This document shows, in pieces, positions 48,096-58,661 of a stretch of 64,000 nucleotides of DNA. Origin of the DNA: Rosellinia necatrix (taxonomy: Eukaryota > Ascomycota > Sordariomycetes > Xylariales > Xylariaceae); contig JAGYVD010000001.1 of NCBI GenBank assembly GCA_021209875.1, forward strand, positions 3,534,001-3,598,000. The letters run 5' to 3'. Under the pieces are notes generated by a model. The model did no database searches and had not been told where the DNA came from. It saw only the letters and a list, made by a program, of their open reading frames with translations. The position numbers and the translations under genes were made by a program. The number at the start of each line of letters is the position of its first letter. The stretch's first letter is position 1.

Positions 48096-49793
48096 TGTGC
48101 CGTGGGTATATGACGGTGTATACTGCCGGGTCCGTTGGCCTGAGCGGATGAGGCCACTTGGGTGATGGCAAGTCCGGCGATATATACGACAATCGCTATA
48201 AAATAGAGTTATGAAGGGGGGAAGCAGGAAAACTTTCGCTGCGTTCCGATACCGTCGATTACCCTTCGGAATACTCTAACCGTGCATGGGCAGGACAAGG
48301 ACGAGAAGCGAGGATAAACTAAGTAAGGAAATGAAGATGAAAGAAGACTAAATAAGCAAATAGGGTCGTCGGTTTCTCCACCTGCCTTGCTGAAAGCAGT
48401 TACACATCAACCAACCCTAGGTCAACCCGGGTAGTGACCTCCTTCTTAGATAGGGTAGGTGCCCGTGGAAGATGCAGAACGCAAGTAGAAGCTGAGTGGA
48501 ATGTTGGTCCACACCCCGCTCAGCCAACCCGGAGCCAGCCTCAGGTAGCACGGCATATGGAACCACCCAGGTTAGGTTGGCATGCTCCGCCGATGCGAAT
48601 GCACATGCAAAGCGAATGCGGGCAAGGCTTACACCAGAGAAGAGTTGCGTGGGGTCAGGGGTCAGTGGTAAGAGCGCTGTAAAAAGGGTGTCACGGTCGA
48701 ATGTTACCAGGACTTCTCGTTCTCAAGTGGCCTCGTTCGGAGAGCGAACACGTCGGTGAGCGTGCAATGCCGCCCATAGCTACACATCGGCCAAGAGCGC
48801 AGAGCGCAACATCCGGTGCTTGGTATCTATATTTCGGTTATTGTTTGTTGGACGAGGGCTTGGCGGCAACAGGCGGCAAACCGAAGCCGATATCGATCCA
48901 CATCGGGCTTCTACTTTGTGACTGTCTACTCCAAGGTGCATCCGGGGGCATGAACTGGGGTTAGACTTCTGACATCTATAGTATGGGACGCACTATAAAA
49001 CTTTGCTTTGTGTTGTGCTTGGTAAAGTTTATATGCATGCTGTGCTGTGTAGTGCGTAGGCCAATTAGCTATTCGGGATACCCATCTGGGTGTCGTCCAA
49101 GAGACCGCGGGGGGCGCCGTCAATCCCCTTCGTTGACCGAATGTCTAAGATTTGAACTGGTCCTATCATGTCCTGTAAGGCCCCATGTTGCCACAGGACT
49201 TTTTATATACCCAGTACAATATCAACCCAAATTCGTCCCTCAAGCATCCCGTAATGCCGTCGTATCTCTCGTATGGTACGCCTGTCCGACTACCTAGTTG
49301 ACAAGCCAGATTGGGTAAGGCTGGGGATGATGCCCTCGAATCGAACATCTCCGGATGCGACTGCCGGCCGGCTGATTGGGTCCAACTGGTGTCCGTGGGC
49401 AGAGCCGATCGCGTTCTTGATACCAATCCCCGAGAAAGCCCCAAACACAACCAATCAATAACAAGATTGTCATGTCAATGATTAAGTATTTACCTACCCT
49501 AGGGTAAGGCCATATGTTCCCGTGGAAAAGTTTGTGTATATATGAGTTTTATGGACGGACGGACGATCGGCAGTTCTAGCGATAAGATTTTTCTTGGAAA
49601 GGAGGGAGATTTCGAAGAGACCACTCGCTAATCAAAACGTATGGATAATACGACGAGTCTATCCGACGTGAGTGTAAGAATAAGGGGGGTCATAAAATTA
49701 TTTATAGAGGGGCTTGTTGAGTTGCATTCTATACTAAGTAGTTACCTAACGTAGGTAACTAGTAGGTGTGCGCACAAACACATATATATGCGG

Positions 49794-49827
<34 letters not shown>

Positions 49828-49933
49828 TGTGTGTGTGTGTGCGTGTGTGTGTACTCGTAAAAAAGTCGAGCTGTAAATGGATAGGGAATCTTAGACAGGG
49901 CCGAAACCAATCGGGGGACAGGGACGGGTTGCT
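48096..49933. other. Intergenic region
   Basis: Upstream of the phosphatase-like gene and downstream of the F-box gene. Only short unrecognisable frames, and the GA/GT microsatellite at 49797-49853. Confidence 0.55.
49797..49853. repeat. (GA)n-(GT)n compound microsatellite
   Basis: About 14 GA units run directly into about 13 GT units (one GC interruption), 80 bp downstream of the F-box stop codon. Confidence 0.95.
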
Positions 49934-51544
49934 CTAAAAGCGCATAATCGTGATACACCCGTCCTCATTCTGCCCGACCACCCACCTCTCGTCACCCGCG
50001 ATCTTGCCCGCCGCCAATAGCCGCCCCCATACGCCGTCCGCGAAGCGGACCTCGTCGGTCTCGGCGCAGAGGCTGATGTGGGGGGGCACGGAGGACGACA
50101 GGACCTCCATGAGGAAGCAGTGCCGGGCCACGAAGCGCACGCCGGCCCGCACGTCCACCACGTCGCTGACCGTGAGGTATGGAAACTCCTCGTGGCGCCA
50201 GCAGGGAGCCCATCCGGGCCACTCCCTGTCGACGAGGAGGCAGCCAGGCGTGTCGTCGTCGTCGTCGTCGTCACCATTGTCGCCAGGGCGGGCCACCGCG
50301 GAACCCGTCCGCGGGCAGAAGCTGAGGTGTATGTCGCCGGCGGCGCCGCACTCGTCGAGCCACCGCGGCCCGGCGCCCGAGATTGGGATCCCCGTGGACC
50401 GCACGTGGTGGTTGCGGGGCGGCGCCGAGGCGTGCGGCCCTTCGAGCCACCGGTGCGTCTCCTCGTGCACGTACACGTTCGCATCGTCGAGGAGCACCTC
50501 CCGCATCATGGGCATGCGGCCCTGGCGGATGCCGAGGAAGTCCAGGTCGTGCCTCGCCAGCGTCCTGACGACCCTCGGCCCCGCGGCGTTTCCGATTTCC
50601 CAGATCGTCAGCTGCTCCGCAGGCTGCTCCCGGGGGTTCTCACAGGGGCGGGGCAGACCGGCGTCCTGCCAGACATAGAGCGCGTAGTGCGTCGCCGTGT
50701 GCGCCGACAGCAAATGGTCGGCGTCGCAAAGGGGGGGGAGGCCGACCTGGTGCAATTTCCATTCGGCGCGGAGTCGGACCTCCCACGGGCCCGGGACAGG
50801 AGAAGCATTTGATTCTGCTGGCCGCCGCACGTCAAATGCCGTGGCGGAATATCGATCACGGTGTCTAACAAATATATTATCACCTATGCCGTGACGCTCC
50901 TCAGACACACGCCACTCGATCACTAGGACACCGTGCGCCAGTCGTACTCGTCTGATTACCCTACCGGTGCAATCGAAAGGGACCGGGAAGCGAGACCCCA
51001 TTTCCAAGTCGTAAGCAACATAGCTACGAGAGGTGTGCTGTGGGTGGATGAGTAAACCATCATCGAGACACCAGCTCGGATCGTGATGCTGGAAATCAGC
51101 CACGTTGTCGTCCGACTCCCACTGCAGCCACCGATCCCAGGGGTCGAATGCTTGGAAGAGAACGTTCCACCCAACGTTCTGCCCCGGGCTCGGCCGCGGA
51201 TTGATATCAATCTCCTCGGTCAGCCTGGGCCTGGCAGACTGCAGATAGAAATAGCGACGGGCGATCTCAGGGAAGACGCGAGCCCAGGGCGGGTGGTCTG
51301 GCACGTCGACCGCATGCCTCATCTCTCGCGCGCGCGGGAAATGCCACCCCATGAGATTCCTTGATATGCCATCGTCTGTGAAAGCTGCCCTCCAGGACCG
51401 GCTGACTCGGCGGCACAGTACGCTCTCGGCAGGCGAGAGATGAGAGATGATAAGAAGAAAGACGTCACGGGGTAAGTCAGTAAGATCGGAAATAGGGGTG
51501 TTGATGCTGTTCACATGAGACGTGTAGCCTCCAGTTTGATTCAT
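49934..51544 (-). CDS. F-box protein
   Basis: An uninterrupted frame of 536 residues. An F-box lies at about residues 18-60: ISDLTDLPRDVFLLIISHL, then SPAESVLCRRVSRSWRAAF. The Leu-Pro start, the central hydrophobics and the VSRSWR end are all present. F-box proteins bind Skp1 and present substrates to SCF ubiquitin ligases. The remaining ~470 residues hold no recognisable WD40 or LRR repeats. They resemble the large fungal group whose C-terminal region is only annotated as 'F-box domain protein', with many Trp/Arg/Asp residues. There is an Asp run (DDDDDDT) near residue 445 from a GTC/GAC triplet tract. The 3' half is distinctly GC-rich compared with flanking DNA, which creates long antisense open frames of 242-244 codons that I reject. 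Substrate unknown. Confidence 0.88.
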   Translation of the reverse strand: MNQTGGYTSHVNSINTPISDLTDLPRDVFLLIISHLSPAESVLCRRVSRSWRAAFTDDGISRNLMGWHFPRAREMRHAVDVPDHPPWARVFPEIARRYFYLQSARPRLTEEIDINPRPSPGQNVGWNVLFQAFDPWDRWLQWESDDNVADFQHHDPSWCLDDGLLIHPQHTSRSYVAYDLEMGSRFPVPFDCTGRVIRRVRLAHGVLVIEWRVSEERHGIGDNIFVRHRDRYSATAFDVRRPAESNASPVPGPWEVRLRAEWKLHQVGLPPLCDADHLLSAHTATHYALYVWQDAGLPRPCENPREQPAEQLTIWEIGNAAGPRVVRTLARHDLDFLGIRQGRMPMMREVLLDDANVYVHEETHRWLEGPHASAPPRNHHVRSTGIPISGAGPRWLDECGAAGDIHLSFCPRTGSAVARPGDNGDDDDDDDTPGCLLVDREWPGWAPCWRHEEFPYLTVSDVVDVRAGVRFVARHCFLMEVLSSSVPPHISLCAETDEVRFADGVWGRLLAAGKIAGDERWVVGQNEDGCITIMRF

Positions 51545-52569
51545 GCTGGGCGGCGACTGTGACCTGCTGCAGATAATTACTAATTACAGAGGTGGTGATA
51601 ACTACAGGTAGTAGGAGGAGGGGTGGCTTTGTAGGGAGTAAATTTGTGACCTAGAAGAATGTAGGAAAGGGTCACTGCCTTGAAGTACCTACTAGCCTAC
51701 CTAGGTACCTACCTTGGTAAGTAGAAGATAAGTAACTAAGTGCTTAATTAACGTAGTTATATATAAAGATGCACCTACCTATAGATTCTGCTGGTGTTTA
51801 TGTTTAATATGTTAGATGTTAGACATATAATCAAGCTAGATCGTGATCAGATATGCACTACAATTGTTCTTAACCACCTGTAAACAGCCCGGCACCCTAC
51901 CTGCATAAGTACCTACCTTCTAGGCGTAGGTAGGTACCTAGAGTGCCTACAGTTGGGCATTAATGTAATGAATGTCGCCACCTAGACTAAGTACCTACCC
52001 AGCGAATGCAATCTGTAGATAATACCTGCCTACCTACCTAGGTAGCACTGTCAGCCACCTAGATTAGACGTTAATAATTACTACCTAGGTACTACTAGGT
52101 AAATTGTATGGATTAGTCCCGCTCTTTGGGCTACATACTAGGCTCCTGTTACGGCTTCCAGTGTGTATCTCATTTTATAGCCTATCCTAGTAGTGATGGC
52201 ATTAATAAGCTCTACCCAACTAACTCGACATAGGTAGGTAGTTGACATAATTCGATATCGGGGTAGTTTAATGCGTTAACTTGTTTTGTACAGGGGCTGT
52301 GAGAATGGCTTGAACTATGCTCATTACAGCTTCTTATGTTGCGTTGCTTCCTGCAAGTAGAAATACTTATCATTCATAACCATAGACAACTATAGAAAAA
52401 CCCAAGTTACAGGGGCTGATGCACACAGTTAGATAATTGGTGCGGTGCCCGGAGTTTGCGGGCTAAATGCAGCTTTAAGACCGACTGGATGTTTTGATTC
52501 TATTGCATGATCGCTGTGTATATACAAACCAACCCCTTTCCCTGGTTTTACTACTCAATGATCTGGCTA
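51545..52569. other. Intergenic region dominated by TACCTAGGTA words
   Basis: Upstream of the F-box gene and downstream of the dehydrogenase. Dense TACCTA/TAGGTA clusters at 51686-51725, 51895-51945, 52020-52105 and 52230-52245; otherwise AT-rich. Confidence 0.65.
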
Positions 52570-54372
52570 TTAGCTGTGTGTAGGCATTGCGACATCTGCT
52601 TTCTTAGAGATAGCGTCCGCGCTTGACCACATGGCTGTGACCGTCTTCAATTGTGTGTAGAAGCTGACGCCTGGCCTGCCGTAAAAGGTGCTGGCACCGC
52701 CGCCAGCGATACTTTTCTTGTTGCCAGTGAACGAGAACATGGGTAACGGTACTGGAATCGGAACATTAATGCCGACCTGTCCGGCTTCGATATTTCTCCT
52801 AAACGTCTCCGCCGTGGGCCCTGACCTCGTGAAAATGGCTGTGCCGTTACCATATTCATTCTTGTTGATCAATTCAATGGCTTCGTCAAGCGTATCTACG
52901 TTGAGGCAGACGAGCACGGGACCGAAAATCTCCTCCTTGTAGCACTTCATGTCCGGCGTCACGTTGCTAATGATCGTTGGCGCAATCCAGTTACCGTTGG
53001 GGTACTTCTCGGGCTTGAAGCCACGGCCGTCCAACAAAATAGTTGCGCCTTCCTCCTCGGCACTCGCAATCAATGATTCGATTCTTTCCTTGCTCTGGGG
53101 GGAGATGACCGGTCCAAGGTCAGCCCCTTCCTCGAAACCCCCATTAACCTGTAGCTTCTTAGCGCTCTCTGCTACTTCGGATAACCACTCCTTTGTCTCG
53201 CCAACCATCACTAGGGTGCTCAAAGCCATGCATCGCTGACCGGCAGCGCCAAATGCGGCACCAACGACCGCGTTGATGAATTGGTTCTTATTGCAATCAG
53301 GCAAGACAGCAGCATGGTTTTTGGCACCCAAATTGGCCTGTACTCGCTTCCCGTTGGCGGAACCCCTTGTGAATATGTACTCGCCAGCCTTGTTGCCACC
53401 GACAAAGCTGATTGCCTTCACCTCCGGAGCATCGAGAAGGAAGTTCACCGTACGGTGGGCACCGTGGACAACATTAACGACACCATCCGGGAAGCCAGCC
53501 TTCTTGGCTAGCTCAACGAGGATCATAGCAGCACCTGGGTCTCTCTCAGAGGGTTTCAAAATCAAAGTGTTGCCCGTTACGGTGGCGATGGGGATAGACC
53601 AAAGAGGAATCATAGCGGGGAAGTCTACAGGGCTGTTAGTTTATTGTCTCGCAATCTGTGGGATGCTTCACGTACTAAAGGGGCATATGGCAGCAACAAC
53701 ACCCAATGGTTCCCTATACGTCCGAGTCTCCATATCCTTGGCAACCTCAAGCAGCTCGCCCTTCAGGAACTCCGGTGCACCACAAGCCGCCTCAGCGACT
53801 TGGAGGCCTCGTAGAACATCACCCTTGGCATCGGCAAACGTCTTGCCCTGTTCCAGTGTGATGCTCGCCGCTAGCCGGTCCCAGTTCTCACGGATCAGAG
53901 CAACAAACTTGAACATGATCTGCTGGCGTGCCATGACGCTGGTGTTGCGCCAGGCAGGGAACGCCGCCTGGGCGCTCTGGACGGCGGCTGTCAGTTCGGC
54001 ATCGGTCATCTGGGGGACGCGTGTAACAAGGTTGTTTGTAGCCGGGTCGTGCAAATCGATGAACTCCTTGGTCTCGCTGAGCACGAACTGGTTGTTGAGA
54101 AAGTAAGGGGTGTCTTTGGGGCTCGTGATCTTCCCATGAGTCGTGGGGAAGCTGGTGGCGGTCGACGCCAGCGCGCTCATGGGGCGGCTGTTCTGCACCG
54201 GGACGGCGAACCGCTTCGCTGCGGATGTGGTGGAAGCCATTTTCGAGGTGGCAGACAGAGAGCGTGCTGGGAGAGGGGGAGACGGAGAATGGGATAAGGA
54301 GGAGTAGTAGAGACGGGCCGTGGAACGACGAGCCCCAATGGTTAGGTTTCTGGCTTGGGCAAGACGATGCAT
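52570..54372 (-). CDS. Methylmalonate-semialdehyde dehydrogenase (acylating), mitochondrial
   Basis: Exons 54372-53676 and 53624-52570, with a 51-bp intron (GTACGT...TGTAG), give about 583 residues. The join makes [15 protein letters not shown], a family hallmark. The N-terminus from 54372 ([20 protein letters not shown]) is a good mitochondrial presequence. The frame is open further upstream, but that part is not conserved-looking. Catalytic Cys is in [14 protein letters not shown] (about residue 364). The general-base Glu of ordinary aldehyde dehydrogenases is replaced ([11 protein letters not shown]), as expected for ALDH6/MMSDH enzymes. These form acyl-CoA and NADH from malonate or methylmalonate semialdehyde. 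The enzyme works in valine, thymine and possibly β-alanine catabolism in the mitochondrial matrix. The C-terminus ([21 protein letters not shown]) also matches the family. Confidence 0.95.
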
Positions 54373-54639
54373 GATCTGGGACCTTGCGATGTGATTAGCC
54401 AGCCACAACCAATAGTTGCTATGGATTACCCTATATATAGTGAGGATTGGAACACAACAGGTGACCGTTGTCGGTCCCCTTTTGAACCACAGCCGTCCGC
54501 TAATTGTTTGGGGAATGTGGGGTAGTGGGGAGGATCTGGCCCCGCCATCTCTCATTCACTGCCGCGACAAGCCGAGCATCGTCCGCCGGCCCTCCTACCA
54601 TCGGCAAACATTTACCTAACAAGCACCTAAGCTTTAGTC

Positions 54640-54760
54640 GGTAGGTACTAGGTAAAGGGGTCTACCTACCTACCTACCTAAGTACCTATAGTACTAAATA
54701 TCTGCTAAAAGGAACTACCAGTAAGTTAGGTACTTCCAAGTACCTAGGCAGGTAGTGTGT
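54640..54760. repeat. TACCTA/TAGGTA cluster
   Basis: Includes CTACCTACCTACCTACCTAAGTACC (beginning near 54661) and AGTACCTAGGCAGGTAG. It sits between the upstream side of the dehydrogenase and the 3' end of the V-ATPase H gene. Confidence 0.85.
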
Positions 54761-55236
54761 CTCCCCTTAGCACCAACCATAGTTGTTTGAATCTGTGCTG
54801 GGGAACGTTGAAGGTGAGAACATAACCCTTTGCAGCGGAAACGGTAAGGAGTGTTTTGAATTGGCTACCTGCGAGGGTCAGATAGATATCTATAAAAAAA
54901 AAAGATAAAAAAAAAGAAGATACGAGGCGTGTCTCTGGGATACCTCACTAGAAAGAGGTCAGGCAATTCTCAGAGGCGAAGGAATGTAGCTTCTTCCCGG
55001 CACCTAACCCGTCATACACGTTCGAAATCACAGTTGCTCGATATAGAACAACGTCCATGCCTTCTATTTGAAACCCCGTGTGCTGTAACTTGTGTAAGAC
55101 TCGCAACCTCCGGAGCGTTGTGGATTATTCATATCCGGTCATGCTACCATCCTTCTTGGGATACCAGTAGCACGGTTGTCAACTTCTCGATGCTATTACG
55201 GAGGGGCGTGGCTGTGTGGCCAGAATCCCAAGTCGT

Positions 55237-56806
55237 TTAGTTGTTCTCAAAGCTGTATTTAAGCCAGCCACCAAGTGCACGTAGGCTTTCCCAACGCACA
55301 TTCTCGTCCGAGTCTTGCATCAGCTCCATGATACGTGTCTTCAGTCCAAGCTTCTCTAGCTGGTGCCTCTTCTCGGGAACCTCCTTGACAAGCGAGCCGA
55401 TATCGTTACAAGCTATGGCCAAGACAGCCTTGTCGTTCTCCCATGGTCTCTTCATGATCTCTGCCAACTTCCTGGGGATCTCGCCGTTCTCATATTCAAG
55501 AATCTTACGCGCATTTTCGGTCCAGAAGACCTGGTGGCGATGAGGTGGCGACCATCGTAGATGCTCAGACTGGACCTCGGCTACGTACTCGTCGAATGTT
55601 GTCTTTGTTTTCTGATATTCGTCTAATAGCTCCTTGAGCTTGTCGAGATCCTCCTGCAGGTCTGGGTCTGTCAAGTGACGCCCACTAACGTTCTGAAGCA
55701 GGGCCGGCAATCTAGCAAGCACAGCAGTTGGGAGCAATGTAGAAGGGTTAGCTTCGAGAAGGTTATGTAGCGTGGATAGAATTAGCCGTGTTGTCTTCTC
55801 TTTAGGCGACAGCCGTAATAGCTGCGTATAGAGAAGAACAATATCGTATTCGCTAATTGTGGGTCAGCTGAATTAAAATCCTCACTTCTTATGCCGAGAT
55901 TGGTGCCAACGTACTCATTCATATCGTCGCCGACCTCCTCCGCCTCGAAACTCAACTGCCACAAGACTAATAGAACATGATATAGAAGCTGGATGCCGAC
56001 CCCGCCGTTTAGGCCGTCAACACCACCAGTTCTCGGAGCGGAATTTCCACTCCAGAGGCTGGCGGATGATTCGGCGCCGAACCCGGCGGCCTTTCGAAGG
56101 ATGTCGATCAGAGGAGCAACGGCCTCACTTCGTTGTTTCCAGAACAGCTGTCTATTAGTTTGGTTATATAGCAAGGAGGAATACTCCATAACGGCAATAT
56201 CTTGCAGCCCCGCATCGCTCGAATTCTTGGTAAGACCGCATAGGTAACTAATAATCAAGGGGAGGGATTGTTTTGTGGCGGGAGATGCATCCTGCGCGTT
56301 GGCCATAAGTGATGCGAGTACGGTAGACGTAAGGAGAGAGATGGGGTTTTCGGGGTTATTGGAGGCTAGCAGCGGTATGAAATGCCGATAGGGGTCCGAA
56401 TCTTCATAGAGCGCTTTCGCAAGAGCTGGAACACCTTTGGATGATGCACAGTTTAGCATAGAAAAAGAAAGCTTGTTAAGAGGTGTTGAAAGAGGGGCGC
56501 AGATGAGTACCTTGTAGGAGATCACTTAGCAGGACGAGAATATACTGCAGGACATCAGTGCGCCCGCTTGCAGACTTGAGGACGCCCGGGGGTGCCTGAT
56601 TCCCCGATGAAAAGTATCCGGTAACTGTCCAAGTCGTTCTCAACGATCTGCTTCCGCTGCTCCTTCCGGACTTTGTCGACGGCTCTGATTTTGGCCAGTT
56701 GGCCCTCCGTGATGGTGCCTGCCCTCGCCGCGCCATCCCAGGGGATGGGCCGCTGGCGGACGTTGTTCTGTAGTGAACCGAGATAGGGGGGAGGGTCGAG
56801 GGACAT
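55237..56806 (-). CDS. VMA13: V-type proton ATPase subunit H, with an apparent +1 frameshift in exon 1
   Basis: Exons 56806-56511, 56434-55915 and 55852-55237, with consensus introns (76 and 62 bp). The protein starts MSLDPPPYLGSLQNNVRQRP and continues with GVPALAKALYEDSDPYRHFI. It then has EYDIVLLYTQLLRLSPKEK and SFDEY-like FDEYVAEVQS, followed by WSPPHRHQVFWTEN. The ending is RWESLRALGGWLKYSFENN: the armadillo-fold subunit H that regulates coupling of V1 to V0 at the vacuolar membrane. Exon 1 reads YRILFIGES in one frame, but the downstream text SASGRTDVLQYILVLLSDLL is in another. One base must be skipped near 56585-56606, where GGGG and CCCCC homopolymers occur. Exon 1 is 296 nt where 3n+1 is required, and the corrected protein would be about 476 residues, the normal length. 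V-ATPase H is a core subunit, so a sequencing or assembly error is the likeliest cause. Confidence 0.9.
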
Positions 56807-56893
56807 GATGCACCACGTCGGCGGGAGAGGAGGGGGGGGGGGGGGTAGTGCCCGGCGAACGATGGGAGAGAATGGATCGCCTACTAAAGGCAC

Positions 56894-57999
56894 GGATAGT
56901 ATGTTGTAGATACTAGTTAGATAGACTGAAGCCGGGAACCTTGTGTTTCCTCTCTACAAGTTGATAGCAATTCGAAGAATGATGTGATGAAAAAGGTGCC
57001 TATTGGATGGACGACCTAAGCTTTCGTAGATGCCACCAATCAAGAAGATAGAATGATGGGGTGGAGAGGCTTAGGGTGGAGGTTGAGGGAGAGCTTAAGC
57101 TTCAACGTCACACTAACTGTAACTAATACTTCCGAGGTACCTATTAAATGACATAGATACCTGCCCAGATAGTTACTTAGGTGCTTACTTTACCTATCTC
57201 CAGGGTAAGCTATTATAGTGGGTCATTAGAAACCTTTGGTTGGTTGTCCAAGCTACCGTCGGTACAGTAGTACCCACCTAGGTAAGGTTAGGTACCTAGG
57301 TAGTTAGAATTACAGGACCCTGGGCTTACATAAGATGCATCGTGGGTGATAGGTACCTACCGAGGTACACAGGTGAACATTTGATAGGCACGGCGTAATC
57401 CCTCTTCCTTCTAAATATGGGGTTTTTCATGCGATATTTTGACTATTGAGCTTCCCAAACCTCCGGGATAGCTGAGGCAATACCCAGGTAGTTTTATATC
57501 TTGATAGCAGGGTTCATTTCACAATTATTTTATCCTAATACGTGATATCTACACGTACGGGTATACGCATACATGCAGCTACAGGAGTGTAGGTATGTAT
57601 GTAAGTGCCTAGGTAGGTACCCAATAATCAAGCAATACCTAGGTAGTAGTAGTAGTATTAACGTCTAGTCTAGGTGTCTGACCAGTACCTAGGTAGGTAA
57701 CTGGTGAGCCATGATACCTAATCCTTATGTGAGAGTTGCAACATATAGAAACACACAATCGATTCCGTGAGCGTTGCTCAGATTGAATGGCTGGTGGAGA
57801 CTCGGAGTTATTTTATACCCAAGGGTGACTGCCCACAATCTTCCTACAGACGACGGGGAAAATCGATAAGTTGCTTACCAAGGAAAGGTTCACGGGCACG
57901 TTCTTAACGATCACCCATTTATTTCCCCTGGCCACCGCATCCCGGAACCCCGTAACACACAGATAGAGCAACCCCTTATCTAATCCTTAACGCTGTGTA
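56894..57999. other. Intergenic region between divergent genes, TACCTAGGTA-rich
   Basis: Shared upstream region of the V-ATPase H gene (-) and the Rieske gene (+). Repeated TACCTAGGTA-like words at 57130-57380 and 57590-57720. No open frame of note. Confidence 0.65.
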
Positions 58000-58661
58000 A
58001 TGACAACATTACCGGCGCCGTTTGTGTCGCCGTCTCGAGAAGGTGACGCCTGGTTCTTTGCCGGGCTCACATCGAGTTTCCCTGGGCTGACCGAGTCGGG
58101 CGCTGATGTTTTAGACGAGCCTCGACCCTGCGGGAACGGGGAATCTAGCCCGGGCTGCAAGGTCTTCCACGTTCCCCTAAGCGATGCTTCACAGGCAAAG
58201 CAGGTTGAGGGGGATGCGATGACATCTCACAATGGCGTCGCGTTGCAAGATCAAGTGCTCATCTTTCAATATAAAGGCAAAATCTATGCTATCGATAATG
58301 TGAGCTTGCTGGCTTCGGTATAAATATCCCAACGCTAATTTGTCACAGAAATGTCCTCACTCGGCGTTCCCGTTGGCTAGTACGATACCTAGGAGTCCTT
58401 TGCTCTTGTCCTGAGGCCTTGGGTCTCAGGCTGCGGTCTTCGCGAGCTCCCGATATCGGGCAAACGTAGCAGCCGACGGCAAACGCTGACATTTAGTCTT
58501 GAATAGAAGGGACTCCGTTTGATATTGAGGATTTTGGCGTCGTATTGAGCGCTGGTATTACCTGCCCAAAGCACGGCTGGTCGTTTGACCTATTTACGGG
58601 TAGAGCGGACCGTAGTAACTACCTGCTTCGTAGAGTATGTGAAATACTCGACTCCAGTTGA
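58000..58661 (+). CDS. Small soluble Rieske [2Fe-2S] protein
   Basis: Exons 58000-58299, 58349-58379 and 58507-58661. Introns of 49 bp (GTGAGC...CACAG) and 127 bp (GTACGA...AATAG) join in frame to give 161 residues. The Rieske ligands are split across exons: CPH (Cys102, His104) in the 31-nt middle exon and CPKH (Cys130, His133) in exon 3. Context around them is DQVLIFQYKGKIYAIDN|KCPHSAFPL, then GTPFDIEDFGVVLSAG and GWSFDLFTGRADRSNY. The 25-residue spacing between the two ligand pairs is longer than the ~15-17 of classical oxygenase-type Rieske domains. Fungal homologues I recall share the PFDIEDFG insert. There is no transmembrane segment or oxygenase catalytic domain, so an electron carrier or a RFESD-like protein is likely. 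The C-terminus is short (RVCEILDSS). A gene caller working without splicing would keep only exon 1. Confidence 0.85.

Noticed and set aside
49950..50812. Plus-strand frames of 242 and 244 codons over the F-box gene
   Set aside because: Caused by high GC in the opposite-strand F-box exon; Arg/Pro/Gly-rich, no domain.
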